64,000 bases of DNA from Hyalella azteca (lineage: Eukaryota; Arthropoda; Malacostraca; Amphipoda; Hyalellidae): NCBI RefSeq assembly GCF_000764305.2, contig NW_025935155.1, positions 192,259-256,258 on the forward strand, written 5' to 3'. Below are positions 1-12,530 of this stretch, piece after piece. Made by a program: the position numbers and the translations under genes. How positions within the stretch are numbered: the stretch's first letter is position 1; each line of letters begins with the position of its first letter. Under the pieces are notes generated by a model. That model did no database searches, was not told where the DNA came from, and saw only the letters and a list, made by a program, of their open reading frames with translations.

Positions 1-2100
1 GTATTCTTATCGGCTTGTCAATTGCATAATTCCTTCAATTTATTTATTCTCACTCGTGGAATTCAGCGTTTGGTGTCTGATCAAGAAAGTAGAGACAGAT
101 TTCACTGGTTACATATTTAATCGTCTCTGAATGATTTTCTGAGAGAAATTCATACTTTGTCAGAAGCTCTGGCATCTAAAATATCGTCCCATCCATGGCG
201 GATGTCACCTCCGCGGACCGGACGAGCTCTTCAGACGGACGTGTTCAATGGTCTGGCAAATTGGGGGTAGGTCGGACCAAATGTGGTCCCGCACTCTGGC
301 TCCTCGTATTGTCCAAGTCCGGGCAGCTATGCGGCCGTGAAATATTCTTCCAGTGACGTAATGTCAAACCTGAAGCAAAGTAGGTTCTGCCTCATTTTTC
401 CTGTACGAAACCTAAGTTAGTTAGCTTAAATAACGTATTATTGGCGTATGAAAACAAATTAAGTGACACAGGCAGCAAGTTTTTGCACATTAAGTTGTGG
501 GTCGACAATTGAAATGCTTCATTGTTAAAACCCAACTTTGTATTTATAATTTCTGCCATTGATGAAGTAATGTAAAAAATAACGATTGCTATCACGTTGT
601 TTTGATTTCAACCGCTAAGGTGAGGTCTGAATGACCACTACTTGACGATTTATTTAGAATATCATTGTCATCACAATAGCCTATTTTATAGTTCATGCTT
701 TCCGATTTATTCCTTAAATATACGAGTTATAAAAAATTTGATTCGAAGGCATCACGCATCACTGAAATATTGCTTCCGAGATCGACGAGCCACCCGCAAT
801 AACTCACTATTAGATTCCCATGCTCCGTTACACCCATGCAAAGAGCTAGAGTTATGAGTTAAAGTAACGGCAACGTCTGTATAAATAACTTACTTGATTT
901 CCTTTCTGAGATTTTTTCCATAGACCAAGGGCGTTGAAGCAGCAAGATAATTCATCCAGTTGTCGCCATATATTCTTGGCAACAATCGAGGTGCCCGCCC
1001 TCGGAGACGCAGCAATATTTAATAAAATTGCTCCTTTCAAACTGTACTATTACAGTCAGAATTTTGAGACACAATATATTTTTGATCATGTTGTTTAAAA
1101 TCTAACTTTTGCAGTCTTTTGTTTACATATAAAAACATTATTTACGCCCAACTATGACGCATGACTTATGAACTTTAACTTTCTCTAATTGCATGTCGTT
1201 TTCCTCTTGGTCGCCCTTGATTGATTCTTGTTGATTGCTCTCATAGCACGCATTAACTTGAGGATGAACAATATTGGTACATATTTCTAATTCTTAACGG
1301 AACAATTTTCAGCCCGATCCACGTACCCTAAAAAATCCTTAACAGGGAAATACCAGCGCCTCAAGTTGCTCCCGTTCTACAGGACAAGCCTGACATCTCA
1401 ATAAGAACTTCTGGCTCAGGAGGGGCGATGTTGGCACGCTAGTTTGTCCAATTTCTTGCGCAGATATTTTACTCTAGAGCAATTAATCTCATCAGGGACC
1501 ATCTGAAATGTGGCCGCAAAAACCCCCGGCAGATGGCGCCGTAACTCCCAAAATTTTATCCATTGGAGATTTTTTTATTTAGTTTGCCAAGAGACGACGA
1601 AGGCTGCCACTGATTCCATCATTAGAGTTAAATTAGTTGGTTGTTTCATTTAATAATTTAATATTTAATATAGATTAATATTCGCAGGTTCATCTGTGTA
1701 AACACTAGAAATAAAGTCATTAGTTGTAATTTTCAAAGATGCAAGACGTTTATTATTGGGAAGAATGTCAATGATAAATACGAACAAAATTATAAATTTA
1801 TGCTCATTTGAATTTTTATCCCAACGCTAGTCCCTGATCTGCCTATCAGTTTGCCGCCATTTTTCTAGCCTCTTGTCGTTATACTGCACTTAGAAAAAGA
1901 AGTGAGACTGTCCCAATGCGATGCATAATTTGTTTTTTTTTTGTGGGCATATCAGTGCTGCACACCGAAAGTGGGTTACTACTTGGACTTTATGATCCAT
2001 TTGTTTTTCTTAGTGTGCTCTCATTTGCTGCCATTTGCTACTTAGTGTGCTCTCATTTGCTGCTCGTGTTGCTCTACCGTCACTGACATTAGACCTATCC
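1..2100. other. No gene seen
   Basis: AT-rich sequence with only short, unrelated reading frames. A GC-rich pocket at about 195-345 carries no recognised motif. Confidence 0.6.
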
Positions 2101-2107
2101 AGGTTCA

Positions 2108-2214
2108 CTAGACCTATGCCTATGCCTAGACCTATGCCCTGACACTAGACCTATGCCCTGACACTAGACCTATGCCCTGACACTAGACCTATGCCCTGGC
2201 ACTAGACCTATGCC
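2108..2214 (+). repeat. 19-bp minisatellite
   Basis: About five units of CTAGACCTATGCCCTGACA, with degenerate shorter units at the left edge. Just upstream, CTTAGTGTGCTCTCATTTGC occurs twice (about 2009 and 2040). Confidence 0.95.
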
Positions 2215-5200
2215 TATTATAAAAATGAACTCCTAGGGTTGTTCAAACTATCGATTCAAATGTGTTATGCTCTTTATTGATTTAGTGCGTTCTGGAAAAT
2301 GTCAAATGTTAAGCGATAATTTGCCTGGCTAGATATGCAAGTATTTTCGTTTGATTTTCAGTCTTGGCACCGTGTAGACAGAAACACGTGTGTTTATCCG
2401 ATTTTTGACCATTTATAGCAACGAATTACTCCTTATTCCAAGTAATCATTCTTTATGTTGAATTTCTACCATTAGGACCTGAATGTTATAGTTTGGTATT
2501 TTTCTTGGTCAATTGAAATAAATTTTGTAATAACAATAGAAACATCCATCATTAAATGATTGTTATTTATTTGTTTTACTAGATTAATGCCAAATGTTGA
2601 AGGTAAAATTCTGGGCTACGTATAGGTCCTATAATCGGAACGTGCTGAAAATTATATCTAATAATTATAATCAAATCAAAACGAACGTATATATAAAGTC
2701 GATTTAGTTATACCAAAAGTTTTTTGTTTCAATCCACCCTGGGAAACCTTAAAATTTTGGTTCAATAGATTCTTTTATATTATAACTGCACCCTTATCTA
2801 TGTCCAACGGGTGTCATTTGATCATTTACAGATTTTTTCGACAAACAGCTTTAAATAAGCTCCGTAGCAACGATGGCCAAACACGCTTGTATACTGCAGA
2901 ACTCGAGCGTGGCTGAGATGGTCTATGATTTTTAGAAATATTATTTTATGGCATTCTAGTTTGAGAAATGTAACTCATGCCATAAAATAATACAAACTTA
3001 TCGATCAATGTAAGGGGAATCGTATGATTTTGGGCCTTTAATGTGTTTGCAAGGTAAATAGTAAAGATAGGGCTGCATATAAAAAAGGATTCGTAACTGT
3101 AATGTAACTTGATAGATTTCACGACTAATATTCGTTTCTGTATGCCCGTCGAGTATATTTTTCATCATCAATCCTTCATCAAAGATCCGAAGCGTTTTCA
3201 AAAGCTCCCCGAATGAAAAAAAATTACTAGTCTCGACGCTCAAAAACTGTTTGCCTGTTGGCACCGTCTAATTGGAAATTTAATTTAATATATAGTGTCA
3301 CGAGTTCAATCGATGTCCAATATTTTTATTATTTTTATTTATTTATTTGAAATTATTAATCTGACTTTTATTCCGAAAGCAATGCAAGTTTTACTTGTTT
3401 ATCCTGCGGCAAAGTTAAACGAGTTGCTTTGGAAAAGTTAGCTAATAATCACAGAGCATTGTTGTTCGTTTCCTGGAACTTTATTAAGTTTTGAGCTTTC
3501 TCTATGTGCTTCAATAATGAATTCGAATATAATTGAATTTATTAATTAAAATCGTATTACTCGCTCACTGTTTTACTGACTTCAAAACTAGGGCAATATC
3601 AGGGTCTCATATATATTCTCAAAATATTCAAGACTCGGAACTATTGTTGGTCAACTATTGTTGTTCGGTTTAAATTCGGGTCGAACAATTGATTGTCATT
3701 TGGCTGGTGGCATGGACGGCGCCGCCGCTGTAATGTCAATTCCAGATTAATGGCTTTCGCTCTGCATTCTAAACGGCAAATCTCGACCATTGACGCATGA
3801 AGCTCATAAGCTCGTCTGCCTATTGGCTGGTCGCTCACCGATTTATGGTTGGCCTCGAACTGGATCATTCCTCCTATAAAAGTTGTTTAATTACTTGCTT
3901 AGCATTTATATACATGCATAAACGCCCTAAGTAAAATGGGCATAAATCTACGGAAACTGATCCTCATATTCAAATATATTCCACCACATATTGTAGATAC
4001 ATGACTGAACCAGTCTTTGCCTTATTCAGTCATGAAGATGTTCCTGTGTAGACTAAGAACTGTCATTCGTCGTAATTATAACGAAAATCCCGAGTTAGAC
4101 ATTGATAAAAGGCGATCCCCCACTCACATTTACCTTTTGGCTTATGAAAAGCAAAACATTAAATCACTTTTTATATAAGTGATGATTACTCTCTCAAACC
4201 TAAATATCTCTGATATCTCAATCTTAGTTTCATAAAATAAACGTTTTATATTATCAATATGTGTTGAATTAATCGAATGTTCGTTATGCTAAAGTGAGGG
4301 TATTTTAACTAGCTATGCAAAGTTCGACATTTTTTATTAAATTTGTAATGAATTTATTCTAGTTCAAGTAATATTTTCTAACAATTTATCTGAGTGGCTA
4401 GCATCTTGTTTCAATGCCCGCATTAATTCATTATACCATCGTTATGTGTCCCCGTTATTGGGGCTATCGATGAATGCATCCCCACGAGCTGAGCAAACTT
4501 TCCCCAAATGATTAGGGATTTTATTTCAGACTTGGAGCTATCGGAGTTTGCTGAGAAGAGGTCCTGCGATGAGGGGAAGGGATTAGGGGATGAAGGGCTT
4601 GTCAATAATACGGGACTGTTCTAAAAATGGTAATTGACTTTAGGATTGGTAATCGCTATGGTTTGAATGGTCGCGTTATGGAGCTATCGAACTCGAGATT
4701 ACGAGCCGCCAACCGAAGGCTTCGTGATGACCCTTGGGTAGACGTCGTATTGATTAGCTGTGTGATGAAAAGCAAGAAAATTAATGAAGAAAATTAATTA
4801 CGTTCTCTCGGTTTATCGTAGATAAACTGAGAGGAGGATAGGATAAACTTAGAACGGTGGGAGGAGGACATAAATTCCTCTGATGGTTAACAGAATGTAT
4901 AATGGTTAAAAGTTGGGGATATAATGTAATATTGAGACTCAAAAACCGATAAGATTCATATAAACCACGACCTATGAAATATGTTCTGAATAGACTAAAA
5001 ATAATTAATATAGAATCTGTAAATAATTAATCTAAGATTTCATACCCTTGCGCCTGGAGAGATATTTGGCTTGGAGATATAACACTAAATATGGACTTAG
5101 TGAATTAAGGAGCGTTCATACTAAAGTTCGTTGATAGCGATAACAGTTTTTTGCTCATTCTAGTAAATCTTACGTCACTCATATTACTTGGGTATGCGCA

Positions 5201-7754
5201 TTGAATTTCTTGCCTTGGTTTGCCTCGTAAAAAGCTGTGTTTCATCACCACAATAGAGAAAGTTCAATGTTCCTTGTTTGCATCAATGCCCTGCTGTGCG
5301 ACTGTAGGCTACATCATCATCAACCCACACTGTCGCATCACTTGCATCATTACCTTGATGTACGACTGCTTGATGTACGACGGCTCATCATCATCATCAT
5401 TTGCTTCTGTAGCATCACAAGATGCTTCAAGTAGCACCATGAGATGTTACTTGTGTCAGTTCAGTAAAAAGTGAAACAGTGATTGCAGCTTGCGCCGGAA
5501 CAGAGCGTCATTTGTCGACGCTCTTTCGAAATTTTATTATCTTCATAATCTGAGAAGATAGCATTTATGAATAAGAGTTATTCTAACTGGTGCTAGGGAC
5601 TCGCCAGACATCGTCATAAAGATAAACAACTAAAAAAAGGAATATATTACTAAAGTTACTTTTTTGGTTTTAGTTTTATTTTGAAACTACCTAGTAATCG
5701 AATAATTGTATGGGATATTTAGCTTCGTAACACTTGTTCTTTACGCCAAGGCATGTGTAATATGAAGGTATTTAATAACCACACGATGTGTCAGATGTGG
5801 TGACTCAATTTGTGCAACAATCACCCTTAGTAATATTTTTGTTCGTTTTTTTCAGGTATGGAAGCTTCCCTCACTGACCGTTCTTTGAGTGAGTACAAGT
5901 AGTTTGCGCATAAAATTGTTTGTGGCTGAAATTGTGATGATTAGCTATCAAAAGGAATATATTATATCTTGTTTGTATTACGGTCGCAAATATTGATAGG
6001 AATTTTGTAAGATCTCATTATTTTGAGTTATTATATTAACATACTTATTTTCACCTGTTTTTTTTATATACTCTGATTAATAAAGTTACTAACATGAACT
6101 TTCGTTCCTTATGTAGAACTCGTATTTAGTCTACGGAGTTCGCACCCAACATTTAAGTAACGCCCCAATTTTCTAATATTCATCTTTCGGTAAGTTCCAG
6201 TCAAGTGAGACTTACGCAGTTGTTGTCGGAAAAAAACTTACTCATGCTAAAATAAGCATGCGTAACTCTGAAACTCCGTATACTCCGAAAATTGATAGGT
6301 CATGTTGTCAAAATAGTGACGCACGTTTCTCACGTAGCTCCGAGACGCACATATGTCGGGCCACACTAGGTTAGGGCGACGCATACAAGGACAATAAATA
6401 TATATTTATTTGTACAAAGTCATACTCATTTCTCTGCGTGTACGCATGAAGAGGTCCCGTCTATCGCATCATCTTGAGCAGCGACGCGTTCCTGTTGTTT
6501 GGACAAAACTTCTTAGCTCCCACGGCAACCTTCCTCTTGTGCTGTAGGACGAGTGCCCTCGAGTCCCCTCTCGTCTCACGGCAATATTTAAATGAGTGTT
6601 GTGATCTTCCTCTGTTGTGTGCATTTCTCGATTTGTTTATCCTATAGCGTCAAGACATGAAATTTAAGAAAGAATCATGAGAAATGCCACCGGCGTAAAA
6701 TATAAAAACTGTTTTTCAAATAGTCTTTTTAGCAACAACATGTACTTGAAAATATCATTAACGAGTTCATAATCAACAATCATAACTTACTTGAGATCTC
6801 AAAGATTTTCATTATACATTTAATGATAGTTGATAAAGTTATTTTCTCTGTGGAACAATAAATTGATCTCTTGCGTCGCAAGTCAAAGTAGTGAAGTTTA
6901 TATATATACTACAGGGTAGAATTTTAAGATGATATCCTCGTGCAGCGAAGCGTTAAGCTCCGATCTGTCCTGCATGTTACTCTTTCCCTAAAGCTCATTC
7001 CGAAAACCATTCCTAAAAAAATGCTCGCGTCAAAAATTCCTCTACTGAACTTTAATCGCTACTTTAAAGTTCAGTTGCAGACCGCACACGCGTATCCGTG
7101 AAACCACTAGTCAAGTTCCGAGGGTGGAGAACTATTTTTCATAGTGAATTTTAAGATAAATGTCTCTTAAATAACAGGTTTTGTTTTGTGATGAATGGAT
7201 TGCGACAAAATTATTTCATTCAAATCTTTTTAGCTTGACACTACAACTTGCATTGACATCTTCTTTATATATTTATATGTATGAAAATTTCAAATATATA
7301 TATATATATGTATATTATACTTAATCTGTGCTGAACATTGTACTGAACACACTCAAAACCAAGCCCAATAGTTTCATCAACCTTGATTCTTGAATTAAGT
7401 GAGCTTAATCACTCTACGGACACCTCGATTTATTTGGCAAATCTCGCGCGGAATAAAAAGACGGGATGTACTAATTGACCCACATGGTTATTTACGTGAC
7501 ATCAACGGTTAAAACATCTGGTTCTTAATTTTTATTACGTTCCATATTAATTGTTTTTATGGTCATCGCAAGCTCCTGCCTCGCGAGCACGATGAAACTC
7601 ATTACAGTCGCGCGTTTCAATAATTCCCAGCTAATGTGGCCCACTGAAGTAGCCTTTGATGTTGCCAATTGCTGATACTCGGTCCATCGCGGCCATCTCA
7701 ATCAATTATGTCCAGCGCATCTATTTTTATCCAGGCTATAACAGACTCAAGTGG
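2215..7754. other. No gene seen; one hairpin, CAT-rich tract
   Basis: AT-rich. It holds a perfect 16-bp hairpin (2939-2954 with 2977-2992) and a CAT-rich low-complexity tract (about 5310-5440) that creates two overlapping reading frames. No conserved coding signal was recognised. Confidence 0.6.
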
Positions 7755-7942
7755 GAACTGCTCGAGGGTACGTGTGGGAACTGCTCGGGTACGAGCAGGG
7801 GTACATGTGGTAGGTACGTGTTGAGGGTACGTGTGGGACCTACCCACACGTACCCTCTTGAGGAGGGGTACGTGCTTGAGGGTACGTGTGGGAACTGCTC
7901 GAGGGCACGTGCGGGAACTGCTCGAGGGTACGTGTGGGGAGA
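7755..7942 (+). repeat. GGGTACGTGTGGGAACTGCT minisatellite with internal inversion
   Basis: Irregular units of about 23 bp containing GAGGGTACGTGTGGGAACTG. One unit is inverted, giving a perfect 15-bp hairpin (7823-7837 with 7843-7857, 5-nt loop). Reading frames on both strands here are by-products of the repeat. Confidence 0.93.
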
Positions 7943-10900
7943 GCTCGCGTTGGAGACATGAATCAGAATTTCGAATTGTAAGTATACATTTGTTAACTGT
8001 TTAAATTCCATTTCTTAACCTAACCTGTAAAACTTTAGGGCTCCATGAGGAATACCGGAAATCAGTTGATTTCCGGAATCTTCGACGAACCGAGGGTTTC
8101 TCGCACCTTGATCTCCAAAAAATATGTATTGAACTATTGGTTTTGAAAAACTCCAACGCTTCCGGACATATGCAAAATTCCCGGCGAAAAAAAAAATTAA
8201 TGATGTGGAACGGTAGACTTGATTGGTGTACCTTCCCTATGATACTTTCACTAAACCATTACTCTCACCTCACATCTCCTATTCATTTATTCGTTGACTT
8301 CATTTTTCCTTGCTTGATTGCTCGAACCTTTCATTTTTCTTTTATCTACCCGCAATACCTGCATATTGTCCATTCATACTTTGCTTCTATATTACACATT
8401 CCTTCCTAATATACCTCGTAATCACAAATTCGCATGAAATCATAATATCATCAATTCTTGCAGTAAATTCTGGCTGGATAACTTGGCAGCATAACATAAC
8501 ATTCCCATTCCTAGTCCCCGCTTCCGCTGCTTTGGGTCTGCCGTCTGATCGCCATTGGCGCTCCCGTTTTTGTAAATGGCAAGTATTCACGAGGGCTCGT
8601 GTTTTTACTGCGGTTTCTGTTCACTGAAACCCAAACAGGGATCCTGATCTGACTTTTTCTCTTTCCAACACAGTCCATGCCATGTCACCGAACGTGCATT
8701 CCAAACTTTCTCTTCAAGTCTTGCCCTTTACTGAAACACCCACAGTCTAAAGTTATTGATGTTTTTTTTTCTCCAATAACCTGAATTTTCGTTCATATAT
8801 TGCATAAAGCGTGCAAAAGGCTATGTATTTAGGCATAATTGTTTGTTGTTCAATGCTTGTTGTTGATAATTTCGTCTCGTCTGTTATGTTTCATATGAAA
8901 AAACTATAATTTGTTACCATCCCTTATCACCGTTTAATTTGATGTTTTGACTGGCCTTACAACACCAAACTAACGACCTCCTAATGCTGACAAGGAATGT
9001 TTGCACCGCCTCCACATTTCGCTGCAAGTTTTCTCGCTTGTCCGCAGTTCCGGAAACTCGGCGGACGCAGTTTAACTCCAACGTCGTCCGTTTTGAGGAC
9101 GGATGCCAGTTTGCGGCGTCGGTTTCCTGGGCCGTACTTCGCGCCCTAATAACAACTGTTCTTTTTTAGCAAGAACAGAACCGTGCGAAAATATTAAGAA
9201 TTGTCCCAGAAATGTGTAGGAAGTTAGAATGTAGTGCACTTTATTGAGGCGCGGACAGAATAAATTCCTGCAGATCTAACAAGAATCCAAAATTGTGTTA
9301 TTTTTTATTTAGTACAAATTTTTGTGGTTTAATATTTAGCCGATGTACACTCACTTGAAACGAAAAAAAACGACGGAGGCCAGTAATTCACTCTCTAAAA
9401 AAGCATAGACTGAACTTAAAGTCTTTCAGACATAATGATAGTCACATAATTGTTTTGTACCATTATTCTGACACTTTTTGCGGCTTGTTGAATAATTGAT
9501 GAAAAATAATAATGTAATAAATGGAATATCAATTAGGAATGAAGACACCTTTGAACCCACTATATATGGTATAAAATTCTGGTGAATTTTTCTCGAGTTT
9601 AATAAAGGTAGCGGCTTATATTGACAGACATTCAACGAATATCAAACTAATTTTTTGCGAGCACATTTTTTGAAAGATCACGATATTCTCGCTGGAGGAG
9701 ATGATGAGTTCCGTTAAAGTATACAGATTTTAGCGGCAGTGGTTCAAGTTGATGACTTGTTTCGCAATTAATTCAATGATTTGTATTAATTGATGCCACT
9801 CCATCACTACAATTTCATCTTTCCGCACTACTTTTGTATTTCACCATTTTATTTCCTTCCGTTGTCTAACCCCAGGCAATGATCTGTCAACAACAACTGC
9901 TGCACTCACACTTCAACATCTACGTTAGTTCCACCACCACCACACTTCACCACCACGCTCCACCACCACCACACACCACTACCACCACCAGCACCACACA
10001 CCACCGAACTCCATCACTACACTCCAACACTGCACCACACACCACCACACTTCACCGCCAGCACCACACTTCACCACCAGTACCACACTCCACCACTGCA
10101 CCACACACCACCACACACCACCACACTCGGCTACACTGCACCTCTATTAAAGCAGACAGAGCAGTGCAGGCTCTCATTCAGTCTCTGGACTGCGTAGCCT
10201 CACTCTCTGTTCTACCACCACACACCACCACCAGCACTAACTAGCACCACACTCCAACACTGCACCACACACCACCACAACACCACCAGCACTAGCACTA
10301 CACTCCAACACTGCACCACACACCATCACACACCATCACACTCGGCAACACTGCACCACACACCACCACCAGCACTACACTCCAACACTGCACCACACAC
10401 CATCACACAGCACCACACTCGGCTACACTGCACCTCTATTAAAGCAGACAGAGCAGTGCAGGCTCTCATTCAGTCTCTGGACTGCGTAGCCTCACTCTCT
10501 GTTCTCCCTCGCCCCCGCCTCTCTTCCTAATCTACATAGAGCAACAAAGGCTCCTTCGAAGTCATCTTCCGTGGATTTCTTCAATTTCAACGTGAATACT
10601 TTAACGTCTTGCCTGACCATAACTTTACCTTTTAAGCGTCTGTTCCGAATATTAAACCCATAAAGAATAATGCGTCAGTGGAATAAATAATGATTTTTTT
10701 CGTGTTTTTCGCCTGAATAAAATTTAGTTCGCCGAAGATTTAGTTCGAGCAGATAATTTAATAACTTTTCTGACATTTTTGGCTAATAATTTAACATTTG
10801 GTAGCAAGGGTTTCATTTTTAAATAATTGTGAGCTCATTGAACTACATAGCGTTCCGGTTGCAAATTTGTACCTTATTTCTGCAACCTTAATTAGATTAA

Positions 10901-11564
10901 CGAACGTGTGCTATTTTCAGAAAATTACACATTTTTTCATTGCTGTTGAATACTTAAAGGCTTTTCATGTTCGCGACTGCAATTCCAAATGCTTAATTTT
11001 ACCATCAAATATAATGATGATTTTTATATATTTTCTGTACTTTCTTATAGAATATCAAATTCTCACATGTATTTACTTCCTACCAATTCTCTATTGTCTG
11101 TGGACGTTCCCACTAGACGTCTCGACGCCCCGTTCCTCAAATTGCATTCCAGTCCGTGTCATTCCTAACGTTCCCGGCTTGGTCAACTCTTGTCCTTGCA
11201 TGTAAATAACTTCCTTATTATTGTTTTTATCGATTATTCATCATCCATAGCGTTTTTGTTCGGTCAACTCTTGTCGTAATATTGTTCTCATTATAGTTCC
11301 CATTAGGTATTTTTAATGTTACTGCTGTTTATGTTCAATCTAAATGTGTGATTTGGCTGTCGCCTCCTGAGGCATTGAATGAAAGAAAATAGAATTCTTG
11401 AGTTATGCATCCATTTTGCTCATATATGCATTTCACTATGCTTGCATTACTGAGAAGTACCGGTCATTTATATGACTCAGGACGAAATTTTTAAGCGCTG
11501 AGACACTCGATTTATCGTAATTAATTACAAACGAGAGCGTTGTGAATGTGCTTCTTTGTTTCGA
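7943..11564. other. No gene seen outside the CAC block
   Basis: Short frames at 8310-8627 and 10798-11205 are the longest but have the composition of surrounding AT-rich DNA and no recognisable motif. Confidence 0.55.
9907..10505 (+). repeat. CAC-rich low-complexity block with duplicated 95-bp cassette
   Basis: The block is mostly (CAC)n with CACCACACT and ACTCCAACACTGCACCACAC submotifs. A 95-bp non-CAC cassette occurs identically at 10119-10213 and 10411-10505, 292 bp apart. The 121-codon frame here is a Thr/His/Ser-rich artefact of the repeat. Confidence 0.93.
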
Positions 11565-11566
11565 TA

Positions 11567-11778
11567 CACTGTTAGAAAAAACGGTGAAAAAACGGTCCCA
11601 ATGGCGTTCTAGTGGCCGATCGCCCCGTGAAAATAAACTGTTTCGCCGTTTTTATCAGATGTTTTACGGATTTCTAGTGTTAAATTAGAATAAAAACGGC
11701 GACGCGGTGTTTCTTTTCACGTACCGACCGGCCACTGAAACGCCGGTAATACCGTTAACGGTAATTTTTCTAACAGTG
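11567..11778. mobile_element. 212-bp foldback MITE with TA target duplication
   Basis: The ends are perfect inverted repeats (CACTGTTAGAAAAA at left, TTTTTCTAACAGTG at right), each flanked by TA (11565-11566 and 11779-11780). Inner parts also pair: GGCGTTCTAGTGGCCG with CGGCCACTGAAACGCC, and CGCCGTTTTTAT with an AAAAACGGCG stretch. There is no coding capacity. TA duplication fits a Tc1/mariner-type non-autonomous element; the family is inferred. Confidence 0.85.
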
Positions 11779-12390
11779 TATATCACTCTCTGATATTATT
11801 CAGTGTTTTCTTTTAATTTCTTTCTATTAGTTTCTATTTCATTTTCAATTCATTTTCTTCATTTTAACATATATTCGCATAAGCATTTTTATTCCAGATT
11901 TAGTCTATTATTTGCGCAAAATCGTTGTTGGCTAAATGACTCCAATTTAAATGATACTATTTTAATTTTCCCACCTAATGTTCTTTCAAGAAGAAAAATC
12001 TCTGAAATGAAGTCGTCTATCCACAACGAAATAGAGCGAAATTTTTTCCTTGTGTTTGTATAATAAATCAAATAACTTCTTTTTAGAAGTAAAAGTAATT
12101 TAAGCTAAGTAAAATTTCAAGATTTAGGATCTGAATAATTTGGTGCATTTTGCTAATAAATGCACTTTTTTTATCTGCATAATTAATATTTCATATATAA
12201 TTATATTGGTTCTCTTTTGTTGTCATTCCTTGGGCTACGTTTGTCTAGAACAAATGCTTGCAATGTGTTCGATATGCTCTATCCATCTGCACTTCCTTCA
12301 CATCCTTTAAAATCTCTATATCTTTAGACTCTTCTCAAATCTACCTCTCCACTCTGACCTCTGTTCCTGTGCAGTTACCTGTTGTAATCT

Positions 12391-12530
12391 TTTCCTCGTA
12401 ACCCTTCCCTTTCCTAATCCTTTACTCGTAACCCTTCCCTTTCATCGTAACCCTTCTCTTTTCCTTGTAAGCCTTTATTTTCGTAATCCTTCCCTTTTAA
12501 CCCTTCCCTTTCGTTACCCTTCTACTCTCG
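12391..12530 (+). repeat. Pyrimidine-rich degenerate repeat
   Basis: Imperfect repeats of CGTAACCCTTCCCTTTC with spacing of roughly 15-25 bp. The strand is strongly pyrimidine-biased. Confidence 0.8.

Noticed and set aside
9879..10244. Thr/His-rich 121-codon protein
   Set aside because: It is the translation of a CAC-rich repeat; no start context or family support.
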